The position numbers and the translations under genes are program-made. Below are positions 41,995-51,155 of a stretch of DNA of 64,000 nucleotides, one piece after another; the first letter of the stretch is position 1, and the number at the start of each line of letters is the position of its first letter. A model generated the notes under the pieces. The model saw only the letters and a list, made by a program, of their open reading frames with translations. It was not told where the DNA came from and did no database searches. Source of the stretch: Gemmatimonadaceae bacterium (lineage in GTDB: Bacteria > Gemmatimonadota > Gemmatimonadetes > Gemmatimonadales > Gemmatimonadaceae); NCBI GenBank assembly GCA_020852815.1, contig JADZAN010000015.1, positions 185,290 to 249,289 on the forward strand, in the 5' to 3' direction.

Positions 41995-44565
41995 GTGTCG
42001 CACGAGCTCGAGCGGGAAATCCAGGAGGCGGTCGGGAACGCCTATCGCATCAGGCAGCGGCTCGCGCGCGGCGGGATGTCGCACGTCTTTCTCGCCGACG
42101 ACACGGCGCACGCGCGGCAGGTCGTCATCAAGGTGCTCGATCCCGAGTTGGCGACCTCGGTCAACCAGGAGCGCTTTCGCCGCGAGATCCAGGTGGCGGT
42201 AGTCCTGCGGCACCCGCACATCGTCCCCGTGGCCGCCGTGGGCGAGGCGCGAGCGCACCTCTTCTACATCATGCCCTTTGTCGAGGGGGAGTCGCTCCGC
42301 TCGCTGCTCGCGCGCGAGCGCCAGCTCCCCATCGACCAGGCGCTCGGCATTGCCCGCGACGTGGCCAGCGCGCTGGAGTACGCGAGCGGCCACAACATCG
42401 TGCACCGCGACATCAAGCCGGACAATATCCTGATCGATCGCGACGGTCATGCGCTCGTCACCGATTTCGGCATCGCCAGGGCCATCGAACGATCGGCCGA
42501 CCTTGCCAGCGTGACCAGCACCGGGCTCACGCTCGGGACCCCGACGTACATGAGTCCCGAGCAGGCCGCGGCGGAGTCGCACGTGGACGGACGCAGCGAC
42601 ATCTACTCGCTCGCCTGTGTCACGTATGAGATGCTGGCGGGAGAACCCCCCTTCACCGGCGCGACCGCGCAGGCCGTCATTGCGCGTCACATGCAGGAGT
42701 CGCCGCGCCCGCTTCGCATCCTGCGACCGGAGCTCGCCCCCGAGGTGCAACGCGCGATCGAGTGGGCGTTGGCCAAGGCACCGGCCGACCGCCCGCGTAG
42801 CGCCGCGATCTTTGCCGCGGCGCTGGCTCCGCCATGGGTGATGGGTCGCGGCACGCCGGCCGGGAGCGTGGCGGCGCGCAACGTTCACGGCGCGGGAGCA
42901 GGTGCAAGGACCCCGGGAAGCGTCAGGACCAGGCGCCTGCCTCGCCGCTGGCTCCTGGCCGCGCTCGCCGGCGCGGTCGCCGTGGGCATCGCCTCGCGCT
43001 TCCTCCCTCTCGGCGATGCCGGCCAACCCCGTGCCGAGGAGCGAGCCGTCCCGACGCGCATCGCCGTGACCGAGTTCGAGGACCATAGCGAAGGCGGCGC
43101 GCTGCAGCACATCGCCAGCGGACTCACGGTGAGCCTGGTCCACGAACTGGCCGCGGTGCCCGCGCTGCAGGTCGTCTCGCGAAACCAGCTTCGCACACTT
43201 AGGGAGCGTGGCAGCTCGCTCGACTCCATCGTCTCGCAGTTGCACATCGGCAGCCTGGTGGAAGGGAGCGTGCAGCAGTCCAACGGCCGGTTGCGTGTCT
43301 TCGTGCAGCTGGTCGATCCGTCCACGCACTCACCGCTGGAGAGCGCCACCATCGAGCGTCAGATTGGCGAGGTGTTTCGGCTGGAGGACGACGTCACGCA
43401 CCAGGTGGCGTCGCTGTTGCGCCGGCGAATCGGCGCCGAGGTCCGCGTGCGCGGGTCGATCACCTCGACGCGGAACGCGCGCGCGCGGGACCTCTCGTTT
43501 CGCGCCAACAGCGAGCGCGAACATGCTCTGCGCGTGACGGCGAGCCCCGAAGCGTCGGACCTGGCCGAAGGGGTGACGCGCCTCGAGCGCGCCGACTCGT
43601 TGCTGGAGGAGGCGCAACGCGCCGACCCGCAATGGCAGGAGCTCGCGCTCGACAGGGGGCGTATCGCCCTCGACCTGGCGTTGCGCCAGGCCGGCGAGCC
43701 ACAGCGACAGTCCTTCGAACGCGCCGTCTCGTTCGCCGAGCGCGCGCTGGCGACGGCGCCGCACACCCCCGCCGCGCTCGAACTGCGAGGCACCACGCGG
43801 TATTGGGAAGCCGCGCGACTCCCGCTTGCCGACTCGCTCTTTCGCGATCGCATTGGCCGCGCCGAGGCTGACTTGAGCGAGGCCATCGCGCTCGACTCGT
43901 CGCGCGCCGCGGCGCTCGGAACATTGAGCCTGGTGCAGGTGGCCAGCGGGGCGATCCCGGCTGCAGCGCGCACGGCGCGTCTCGCGCTCGCCGCCGATTC
44001 GTTTCTCGACGATGCGGCGACGATTCACCAGGCGCTCATCGACGCGTACCTGGTGGGCGGCGACTATGACGCTGTCGCGCTGTGGTGCGCGCGCGCGCAC
44101 GCCGACTTTCCCGCGCGTGCCGCGTTCGTGCAGTGTGATCTGACCCGCCTCGCCGAGGACCCGTCGATCGCTCCCGATCGCGCACGTGCGCGCCGGCTGG
44201 CCGCCATCTGTGACTCGCTCGAGCCGGCTGAGCGTGCGCGGAAGCAGGGTCGTGACTATGTCCCGCTCTATCGCCAACTCATGGTGGCGGCTGTGCTCGC
44301 CCGCGCAGGCGACCGGGACGCCGCGCGACGGATTGCGCTGGAGCTTCGCCGCCAGGCCGCGCCGAGTGCGGAGCTCACGGCGGACCTGGCGTACGATGAA
44401 GCGTACCTGCGCCTGCTGCTGGGTGAACGCGCGGAATCGTTGCGGCTGCTGGCGCAGTACCTGCGCACACGCCAATCGATGCGCGTCCTGGTCGCACGGC
44501 ACGCGCGCTGGCGTGCGCTGCGCGGCGACCCGGCGTTCGAGGCGCTCGTTAGGCCGCCGGCTTAG
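41995..44565 (+). CDS. Membrane Ser/Thr protein kinase with FlgO/TolB-like and TPR-like periplasmic region
   Basis: 856 residues. Kinase domain about 18-280: glycine loop LARGGMSHVF, ATP-lysine K46 in VVIKVL, catalytic D139 in HRDIKPDN, D157-F-G and the SPEQ activation-segment end. A linker and one membrane helix follow near residues 315-338. Then comes a domain of the TolB N-terminal/FlgO type (IAVTEFEDHSEGGALQHIASGL, about 355-500) and an alpha-helical TPR-like tail of about 350 residues. This layout suits a sensor that phosphorylates cytoplasmic targets in response to an external ligand. The GTG start has a good Shine-Dalgarno. The stop overlaps the end of the convergent gene by 4 nt. Confidence 0.92.
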   Translation: MSHELEREIQEAVGNAYRIRQRLARGGMSHVFLADDTAHARQVVIKVLDPELATSVNQERFRREIQVAVVLRHPHIVPVAAVGEARAHLFYIMPFVEGESLRSLLARERQLPIDQALGIARDVASALEYASGHNIVHRDIKPDNILIDRDGHALVTDFGIARAIERSADLASVTSTGLTLGTPTYMSPEQAAAESHVDGRSDIYSLACVTYEMLAGEPPFTGATAQAVIARHMQESPRPLRILRPELAPEVQRAIEWALAKAPADRPRSAAIFAAALAPPWVMGRGTPAGSVAARNVHGAGAGARTPGSVRTRRLPRRWLLAALAGAVAVGIASRFLPLGDAGQPRAEERAVPTRIAVTEFEDHSEGGALQHIASGLTVSLVHELAAVPALQVVSRNQLRTLRERGSSLDSIVSQLHIGSLVEGSVQQSNGRLRVFVQLVDPSTHSPLESATIERQIGEVFRLEDDVTHQVASLLRRRIGAEVRVRGSITSTRNARARDLSFRANSEREHALRVTASPEASDLAEGVTRLERADSLLEEAQRADPQWQELALDRGRIALDLALRQAGEPQRQSFERAVSFAERALATAPHTPAALELRGTTRYWEAARLPLADSLFRDRIGRAEADLSEAIALDSSRAAALGTLSLVQVASGAIPAAARTARLALAADSFLDDAATIHQALIDAYLVGGDYDAVALWCARAHADFPARAAFVQCDLTRLAEDPSIAPDRARARRLAAICDSLEPAERARKQGRDYVPLYRQLMVAAVLARAGDRDAARRIALELRRQAAPSAELTADLAYDEAYLRLLLGERAESLRLLAQYLRTRQSMRVLVARHARWRALRGDPAFEALVRPPA

Positions 44566-45041
44566 CTGAAGCTCACGAACGGCTCGTCGCGCCCGGCCTC
44601 GGTACAGACGCACCCGACGCGAAATCCTCCGGTTGAAGACGGCGGAATGTGCACGGCCGCTTTCACCCTGGCATCGTTGAAGAGGCGGTTTTCGAGCGCC
44701 TGCACCTGCGCGGCGGACATGAACCGCATGTAGTACGGGAGCAGGAACTTCTGGATCGCCGACTGGGTGACGAAGAGCGCGTCCACGCGCTCGGTGAGTC
44801 CGGCCGCGGGGTCCAGTGTCCTCCCGTCCACGAACACACGCACCAAGGCGCTGCCGTCGATGCCTGGCCCGCGCAGGCCAGTCTCGAGTTCGACCAGGAC
44901 TTTGTCACTGGCCGTGCGCTTCGCCTCCGAGATGACATCGATGTCGCCGTTCGCCCGCTCCACCATCACCGCCGAGCTGCCGCGAATTCCATCCGCCGCC
45001 TCGGCCAGCCACCGGAGCTGGTTCGCGCTGATCCTTGCCAT
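44562..45041 (-). CDS. Conserved-looking protein of unknown function
   Basis: 159 residues, no signal peptide or membrane segment. I do not recognise a family. Visible features: an N-terminal helix (ISANQLRWLAEAADGIRG), a mixed alpha/beta middle, a helix-rich part (AIQKFLLPYYMRFMSAAQVQALENRLFND), and a short Cys-x-Cys (GCVCTEAG) near the end. GGAGGGG lies 5 nt before the ATG, which supports translation. It lies convergent to the Ser/Thr kinase and overlaps its stop by 4 nt. The region upstream (45042-45238) has no gene. Confidence 0.6.
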   Translation of the reverse strand: MARISANQLRWLAEAADGIRGSSAVMVERANGDIDVISEAKRTASDKVLVELETGLRGPGIDGSALVRVFVDGRTLDPAAGLTERVDALFVTQSAIQKFLLPYYMRFMSAAQVQALENRLFNDARVKAAVHIPPSSTGGFRVGCVCTEAGRDEPFVSFS

Positions 45042-45238
45042 CGTCCCCTCCACACTCTGGGTAGTGACGCCGCACCCACACGCCGGCGCCGGTCTCGTAC
45101 AGGGACCCCTAAAGTAGGAGAACGAGGTCGGCACGGAAGATCCAGTCAGGTGGGACGTGGCAAACTCAGCCGCAGCGAGGGTGCGCCGCGCGGCCACACA
45201 GAGCGACGGCGCATCGCGGCCGCGCCTCGCGCCGACAC

Positions 45239-45793
45239 TCAGCCCTGCGCCCCCCGGTCCACCTCGTCGATGCGCCGTTGCGCCTCGCCCCAGTCGACGA
45301 CCGGCGCCACCTCGGCGTCCGTGAGCTGCAACGAGGCCAGCGCGCGCTCCACCACCGGCGCGCCTAACGCGGGACCGAGCGCCACCCCGAACGCCAGCTC
45401 CGCCTTGCGGCACAACCGCTCCTCACGCGCACGGTCGCGCCCGGCGCGCCGCACCCCCATGCAGTCCACGCGCGCATGCATCCCCTCATGCACGATCGAC
45501 GCCGCCACCGGCGCCGCCGTGATGTCGCGCCGGTCGAGGAAGGTGAGCTCCGTCATGCAGACGCGATCGTCGGGGAAGTAGGCACCCCGGCAGGCGTAGC
45601 GCACCACCCAGAAATGGCGCAGATCGCGTTGCAGATGACGGAAGCGCCACGGTTGCGTGCGCTCGATGAGGGCGAGCGCCTCGTCCAGGCGCTCCAGCAC
45701 ATCCTGCGTGCGGATGTCGGGGCGCGAGTTCTCCACCACCACCTGGAACCCGCGCACCACGAACAGCTCCTGCTCGGCCGGCGGCAACGTCAT
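45239..45793 (-). CDS. Uncharacterised protein with HExxH zinc-peptidase-like motif
   Basis: 184 residues, no signal peptide. Residues 102-106 read H-E-G-M-H within a helix (AASIVHEGMHARVD), the pattern of zincin metallopeptidases; E124/E125 or E132 about 20-25 residues later could be the third ligand. The N-terminal part (about 1-90) is alpha-helical with several aromatic/basic stretches. It follows the thioesterase gene by 3 nt on the same strand, so the two form an operon. No named family was recognised, and peptidase activity is only suggested by the motif. Confidence 0.7.
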   Translation of the reverse strand: MTLPPAEQELFVVRGFQVVVENSRPDIRTQDVLERLDEALALIERTQPWRFRHLQRDLRHFWVVRYACRGAYFPDDRVCMTELTFLDRRDITAAPVAASIVHEGMHARVDCMGVRRAGRDRAREERLCRKAELAFGVALGPALGAPVVERALASLQLTDAEVAPVVDWGEAQRRIDEVDRGAQG

Positions 45794-45796
45794 CGC

Positions 45797-46267
45797 CTAT
45801 CGTCCCGGCGTTGCCATCGCGGTCGGCATGCGCACCGCGGTCACCTTCCCGCGCGCCACTTCCACCTCGCCGGCAAAGACACTCGTCGACACCAGCACCT
45901 TGCGCGGACCGACGTCGTCGGCGCGCGAACGCAGCACGAGTTCGATCCCCATCGGCGTCGGCTTGAGGTAGTCCACGTGCAACGACCCGGTCACGAAGCG
46001 CGGCGTCTCGTCGCGCCCCGGTACGTCACCCCCCGCCGCCATCGCCGCCGCCGCCCCCGCGGCGATGGAGTGGCAGTCGACCAGCGAGGCAATGAGCCCG
46101 CCGTACACGAACCCCGGCAGCGCGATGTGATACGCCCCCGGCGTGAAGTGGCAGACGGTCTCGCCGTCCTCCCACGCGCTCTTGATGTGCAGCCCGTGCG
46201 GATTGAGCCGCCCGCAGCCGTGACAGTGCGAGTAATCCTCGGGGTAGAGATCCTGTATGAAGGCCAT
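45797..46267 (-). CDS. Hotdog-fold PaaI-like thioesterase
   Basis: 156 residues with a single 4HBT hotdog domain. The N-terminal C15-H-G-C18-G motif is typical of a PaaI-type subgroup, followed by GLHIKSAWEDGETVCHF, the central helix PGFVYGGLIASLVDCHSIAA (Asp as probable catalytic residue) and TGSLHVDYLKPTPMG. It should hydrolyse acyl-CoA thioesters in the cytosol; the acyl group is not evident. First gene of a two-gene unit with the HExxH protein, divergent from the DUF5916 gene. Confidence 0.88.
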   Translation of the reverse strand: MAFIQDLYPEDYSHCHGCGRLNPHGLHIKSAWEDGETVCHFTPGAYHIALPGFVYGGLIASLVDCHSIAAGAAAAMAAGGDVPGRDETPRFVTGSLHVDYLKPTPMGIELVLRSRADDVGPRKVLVSTSVFAGEVEVARGKVTAVRMPTAMATPGR

Positions 46268-46401
46268 CGATGCGCGTGGGTCGGCGAGGGAAACGGGGGT
46301 GAGGCGAGCGGCGCGGCCGTCTTGTCCCGTTCGAAACTACGCGGCTGCGCGCCGGGGGCGAGGGGCGGTTCCCCCTCGCGCGGCCGGATAGATTGTGCGC
46401 C

Positions 46402-48705
46402 ATGCTTCCTGCCCCGCTCGCTGCGCGCTCGACGCTCGTCGCAGCTGCCACCGCTCGTTCCGCCGCTCTGGCCATCGCTCCTTCCATCGCACGGTCCTTC
46501 ACCGTGGGCATCGCATTCGCTGTAACGCTTGCCGCCGCTCTCGCCGTTCCGTCACGTGCATCCGCCCAAGCCCTCGCCGACACGAGCGCCCGCCCGCGCG
46601 CCTATCGCACCACGACGCCCATTCGGTTGGACGGCGCGCTGGACGAAGCCGACTGGGCACGCGCCGACTCGATCACCGACTTCCGGCAGAAGGAACCAAC
46701 GGAGGGAGGGCCGCCGTCGGTACGCACGGTGGTGCGACTCCTCGCCACGCCTAACGGGTTGGCGATCGGCTGGTGGTGCCATGACAACGACGCGGCGTCG
46801 ATTCGCCGCACGCAGTTGCGCCGCGATGCCGCGCTCCGCTCGGACGACTACGTGAGCCTGATGATCGACGGGCTCTCCGACCGTCGCAGCGCCTTCTACT
46901 TCCGCACCAACGCCAACGGCTCGCTCTGGGACGGCGAGCACCTGGACATCGAGAACGGCAACGAGGAGTGGGACGGGATCTGGGACGCGCGCACGCAGAT
47001 CACGGCCGAGGGGTGGACGGCGGAGATGCTCATCCCGTGGGCCACGTTGCGCTACCCCAAGGACGTGCAGTCGATGGGGATGCTTTTCCGGCGCTTTCTT
47101 CCGCGCACCAACGAGGAGATCCTCTGGCGCGCCTGGCGACGCACAGAGGGGCTGCGCTTCCTCGAGCGCGAAGGGGCCATCGATGGGCTGGACCATCTCC
47201 CGCCACGTGCAATCGCCGAGTTTCGCCCGTATGTGCTGGGCGAAGCGCGGCCGCCGGAGCGCGTCTTTCGTGGCGATGGCTCCGACTCGGTGAGCGCCGG
47301 CGCGCTGCAGCGCGGCGACATGGGGCTCGACGTGAAGGTCCCGGTCACCGCAACGCTCACCGCTGACCTCACCTTTCGCCCCGACTTCGCGCAATCCGAA
47401 GTCGACCGGCAAATCGTGAACCTCACGCGCTTTCCGCTCTTCTTCCCGGAGCGGCGCCCCTTCTTCACGGAGGGGGCGGCGACCTTCTCGTTCGGGCGCG
47501 AGCAGCAGACGCAGATGTTCTACTCGCGCCGCATCGGGTTGGGGAGCGACGGGACACCGGTCACGATCCCCGCGGGGTTGCGCATGCAGGGGCGCGCGGG
47601 GAAGTACGTCGTGGGGCTGCTCGCCGCCGCCACCAGCGGCAGCGAGGATTCGCGTGACTTCGTGGCGCGCGCCCGCCGCGACGTCTTCAAGCGCGGCTAC
47701 GTGGGCGCCATGGCGACGCTGAGCGACCGGCCGGCGCGCCCAGGTTCCATGGCCGGTGGCCTGGACTACAACCTTCCGTTCGTCGTCAGCGGCAACAACC
47801 TCATCTTCACCGGCAACGCCGCGTGGAGCCGCGACAGCACCGGCGCCACCCCCGGTGCGCACTACCGTTTCGTCATCGACTACCCGAACGACCGCGCCGA
47901 CGTCGTCACCCGCTTCGATCGCGTCGAGGCGGGGTACAACCCGGCGTTAGGCTTCGTGCAGCAGCGCGGGATCTATCGCTGGGGCGGGTCGACGAGCATC
48001 CAGCCGCGCCCCCGGCACTCGCGCCTCGTGCGCAAGTTCGACTTCAACTTCCTCAACTACGACGTCGTCTGGCGCGACGGGAGCGGGACGGCGGGAGGGC
48101 GCGCGCTCGACAATGCCAACTTCAGCGTGCGCCCGCTGGGGATCCAGTTCCAGAGCGGCGACCGCCTGGAGCTGAACGGGATTCGTCGCTTCGACGCCCC
48201 CGATGTCGATTTCGAGATCACCCCGGGAGTGGCCGTCCCCGCCGGCGGCTACTGGTGGAACCGCGCCGAGGTGAAGTACACGGGATCGAACGTGCGCACG
48301 TGGGCCATCGAGGCGACGGCGTCGACCGGCGCCTTCTACGACGGCAACCGCAACGACCTCTCGTTCGTGGGAAAGCTCCGCCAGCAGCCGCACCTCGAGT
48401 TCTCGCTGGAGTACGAGCGCAACGACATCGCATTGCCGGCCGGCGCCTTCGTGGCAAACACCATCCGCTTCCGCGGCGACTACGCCGTCTCGCCGCGCCT
48501 CACCTTCACCGCCTTTGCCCAGGCCGACGACCGTTCCGACCGCGCCGCGCTCAACGCGCGCATGCGCTGGACGCAGTCGCCGGGCTCGGACCTCTTCATC
48601 GTGTGGAACTCGGTCTGGCCGACGTTGTTCGAGCGGTCGTTCGATGTGATGAAGCCGCAGAATGGGGGGTTGGTGGTGAAGTATGTGCGGTTCTTTAGGA
48701 GGTAG
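46402..48705 (+). CDS. DUF5916 outer-membrane protein with CBM9-like domain
   Basis: 767 residues with a long signal region (mature start near SRASAQ). Residues about 65-230 form the carbohydrate-binding family 9-like sandwich (IRLDGALDEADWARA, YFRTNANGSLWDG, WTAEMLIPWATLRYP), and the remainder is the beta-strand-rich DUF5916 barrel with FFPERRPFFTEGAATFSFG, a strong family signature, and a C-terminus ending in Arg-Phe-Phe-Arg-Arg. Such proteins are thought to be outer-membrane barrels; their ligand is unknown. An ATG three codons inside a TTG-started frame was chosen. Confidence 0.9.
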   Translation: MLPAPLAARSTLVAAATARSAALAIAPSIARSFTVGIAFAVTLAAALAVPSRASAQALADTSARPRAYRTTTPIRLDGALDEADWARADSITDFRQKEPTEGGPPSVRTVVRLLATPNGLAIGWWCHDNDAASIRRTQLRRDAALRSDDYVSLMIDGLSDRRSAFYFRTNANGSLWDGEHLDIENGNEEWDGIWDARTQITAEGWTAEMLIPWATLRYPKDVQSMGMLFRRFLPRTNEEILWRAWRRTEGLRFLEREGAIDGLDHLPPRAIAEFRPYVLGEARPPERVFRGDGSDSVSAGALQRGDMGLDVKVPVTATLTADLTFRPDFAQSEVDRQIVNLTRFPLFFPERRPFFTEGAATFSFGREQQTQMFYSRRIGLGSDGTPVTIPAGLRMQGRAGKYVVGLLAAATSGSEDSRDFVARARRDVFKRGYVGAMATLSDRPARPGSMAGGLDYNLPFVVSGNNLIFTGNAAWSRDSTGATPGAHYRFVIDYPNDRADVVTRFDRVEAGYNPALGFVQQRGIYRWGGSTSIQPRPRHSRLVRKFDFNFLNYDVVWRDGSGTAGGRALDNANFSVRPLGIQFQSGDRLELNGIRRFDAPDVDFEITPGVAVPAGGYWWNRAEVKYTGSNVRTWAIEATASTGAFYDGNRNDLSFVGKLRQQPHLEFSLEYERNDIALPAGAFVANTIRFRGDYAVSPRLTFTAFAQADDRSDRAALNARMRWTQSPGSDLFIVWNSVWPTLFERSFDVMKPQNGGLVVKYVRFFRR

Positions 48706-48708
48706 GAC

Positions 48709-48732
48709 GGGGGACGGGGGACGGGGGACGGG
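48709..48732 (+). other. Potential G-quadruplex directly after the DUF5916 stop
   Basis: Four G-runs of 5, 5, 5 and 3 bases separated by AC (GGGGGAC repeated) start 4 nt after the TAG. They lie on the coding strand, so the RNA can also fold. More G-runs follow to about 48775. It lies between two co-directional genes and could act as a transcription pause or terminator. Confidence 0.7.
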
Positions 48733-48841
48733 AGTTCGGTGGCGTCCGGGTGGGTGGGGTGTGCGGGGGGGCGGCTCGACGAGGGGCGCGCGTGGGCGCA
48801 TCATCTTTCGTCGCAACTCTTCACCACTCTGGAGTCCTGCC

Positions 48842-50605
48842 ATGCCGAGCCTGACGAGCGGCGCCTGCGTCCGCTCATTCGCAATTCTCGCCCTCGCCTT
48901 CGCTCCCGTCGTTGCGCCCGTTCTTGCCCACGCGCAGGGGGGGCGCGGTTCCGCGGATGCGCGGTTGCGCGCGCTGTACACGGCGGAGTGGGAGTGGCGA
49001 CAGAAGGAGTTCGGGCGGGGAAAGGACACCTTCCCGCGCGTCGATGCCCAGACGCAGGCGTCGCGCCTCGCCTACTGGACGCGTGTGCTCGCGCAGTACG
49101 ACTCGATTCCCGTTGCCCGCCTCTCTCCCGAGGAGCAGGTCAACGCCGCGGTCTTCCATACGTCGGTCAAGGCACTCGCCAACGACGTCCGCTTCAAGAC
49201 GTATGAAGCGCCGTTCAACAGCGACACCTTCTTCTGGAGCGACTTCACGCCGCGTCGCGGCTTTGCCCGCCTGGAGGACTATCGCCGCTTCCTCACCCGA
49301 CTGCGCGATGTGCCGCGCTACTTCGCCGACCAGACGGTGAACATGCGCGCCGGACTGGCGCGCGGGTACACCGTCCCGCGCGTCGCCGTCGAGGGGCGCG
49401 ACCAGACGATCGTCCCCTACACGCGGGCAGATACGACCAACCCGCTCTACGTCCCCTTCGCGCAGATCCCGGCGACGATTTCCGACTCCACACGAACGGC
49501 GCTGCGCAACGAAGCGCAGCAGGTGATTCGCGACCTCGTGGCGCCGGCCTACGCCACACTCCTCACCTTCATGCGCGAGGAGTATCTCGCCAAGGCGCGC
49601 ACGACGCTCGCGGCGACGTTGCTCCCGGATGGCGAGGCATTCTACCAGTCGCAAATCGAGGAGTACACGACGCTCCCGCTCACCGCCGATCAGATCCACG
49701 AGCAGGGGAAGGCAGAGGTCGCGCGCATCCGCGCCGAGATGGAGGTGGTGAAGGCCAAGACCGGCTTCACGGGATCGATGGCCGAGTTCTTCCAGTTCCT
49801 CCGCACCGATCCGCAGTTCTACGCCAAGACGCCGCGCGAACTGCTCGCGTATTCGGCCTACATCTCGAAGAAAGCCGACTTCAAGCTGAAGGAGACCATC
49901 GGCTACCTCCCGCGCTATCGCCACGGGATCGTCCCGGTGCCGCCGGAGTTGGCGCCGATCTACACCGGCGGGCGTGGCGGCCTGGATGCATGCATGATGA
50001 ACACGTACAACCTCCCGGCGCGCCCGCTCTACACCATCCCGCCGCTCACGCTGCACGAGTGCACGCCGGGGCACTCGTTCCAGGCGGCGCTGGCGCTCGA
50101 GGGGCCGCCGCGCCCCGAGTTCCGCAACTCGACGTACTTCAGCGGCTACGGCGAGGGGTGGGGGCTCTACACCGAGTGGCTGGGCACGGTGATGGGGATC
50201 TACGAGACGCCGTACGAGGACTTCGGGCGCCTGACGTACGAGATGTGGCGCGCCTCGCGCCTGGTGATCGACACCGGCATCCACAAGTTTGGCTGGACGC
50301 GCCAGCAGGCCATCGACTTCCTCAAGGACAACGCCCCGCTCTCCGAGCACGAGGTGACGACGGAGATTGACCGCTACATCGCGTGGCCGGGGCAGGCGCT
50401 GTCGTACAAGCTGGGAGAGATGCAGATCCGCCGGCACCGGCGCGAGGCCGAAGCGGCGTTAGGCGACAAGTTCGACCAGCGCGCCTTCCACGATGCCATC
50501 CTGGCGTTAGGCTCGGTCCCGCTCCCGGTGCTGGAGCAGCGCATGAAGCAGTTCATCGCCGACGGCGGGAAGAACTCGCCCATGCCCAGCAAGGCGGTGC
50601 AGTAG
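48842..50605 (+). CDS. Exported DUF885 family protein (putative metallopeptidase)
   Basis: 587 residues with a signal peptide (VLAHAQGG). The DUF885 hallmark is LHECTPGHSFQ (H-E-x-x-x-x-H, where the family usually has HExxPGHh), followed about 40 residues later by GYGEGWGLYTEWLG, which supplies a further Glu. The fold is related to M32/zincin-like peptidases, so peptide cleavage is likely but mostly unproven for the family. GGAG precedes the ATG at 48842; the open frame upstream runs through the G-rich spacer and is not credible. Confidence 0.88.
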   Translation: MPSLTSGACVRSFAILALAFAPVVAPVLAHAQGGRGSADARLRALYTAEWEWRQKEFGRGKDTFPRVDAQTQASRLAYWTRVLAQYDSIPVARLSPEEQVNAAVFHTSVKALANDVRFKTYEAPFNSDTFFWSDFTPRRGFARLEDYRRFLTRLRDVPRYFADQTVNMRAGLARGYTVPRVAVEGRDQTIVPYTRADTTNPLYVPFAQIPATISDSTRTALRNEAQQVIRDLVAPAYATLLTFMREEYLAKARTTLAATLLPDGEAFYQSQIEEYTTLPLTADQIHEQGKAEVARIRAEMEVVKAKTGFTGSMAEFFQFLRTDPQFYAKTPRELLAYSAYISKKADFKLKETIGYLPRYRHGIVPVPPELAPIYTGGRGGLDACMMNTYNLPARPLYTIPPLTLHECTPGHSFQAALALEGPPRPEFRNSTYFSGYGEGWGLYTEWLGTVMGIYETPYEDFGRLTYEMWRASRLVIDTGIHKFGWTRQQAIDFLKDNAPLSEHEVTTEIDRYIAWPGQALSYKLGEMQIRRHRREAEAALGDKFDQRAFHDAILALGSVPLPVLEQRMKQFIADGGKNSPMPSKAVQ

Positions 50606-50611
50606 AGGCGA

Positions 50612-51010
50612 CTACGCGCCGCGCAGTTGCCGCTCGTAGTCCGCCACATCGAAGGTGCCGGTCGAATCGGCCACCAGCCCGCCGGCACCGAAGGTCCACG
50701 TCTCCGACCCGCGCACGCGCACGCGCCGACCGGTCCCGCCAGGGCCGGTGTTGGTGCCGTGCAGCGTCCAGCGGTACACCGCGCGCGCTCCCTCGGTCTC
50801 CAGTCCATCGAGTTCGACCACGAGATCGGGGAAGGCGGTCATGAAGCCGCGCGCCGACTCGGCTACCGCGGCGCGCCCCACGCTTGGCGCGCCGCCGTTG
50901 ATGGTGATGACGCCGTTGGCTGTGTAGAAGGCGGCGACGCGCTCGGGATCGTGGCTGCACCAGGCGGCGGTGTAGCGGACGGCGAAGTCATGAAGCTCGG
51001 CGTCGTTCAT
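50612..51010 (-). CDS. SnoaL-like/NTF2-fold protein
   Basis: 132 residues, no signal peptide: a single SnoaL-type domain (ELHDFAVRYTAAWCSHDPERVAAFY, INGGAPSVGRAAVAES, ARAVYRWTLHGTNTGPGGTGRRV). The family includes polyketide cyclases and many small-molecule-binding proteins with no known reaction. It is convergent with the DUF885 gene (6-bp gap) and divergent from the BNR-propeller gene. Confidence 0.85.
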   Translation of the reverse strand: MNDAELHDFAVRYTAAWCSHDPERVAAFYTANGVITINGGAPSVGRAAVAESARGFMTAFPDLVVELDGLETEGARAVYRWTLHGTNTGPGGTGRRVRVRGSETWTFGAGGLVADSTGTFDVADYERQLRGA

Positions 51011-51155
51011 CGAATGTTCAGGGTTGAAGGGTGAACGCACGATAACGAGCGTTCGACGCCGCGACCATCGCGCATGTCCGGTGTTTCGATCTTGCGATGA
51101 AGGGACGCGCGGGTCATCGTCGCGATCTGTCGCCTTCCCGATCTCCCAACGTCTC

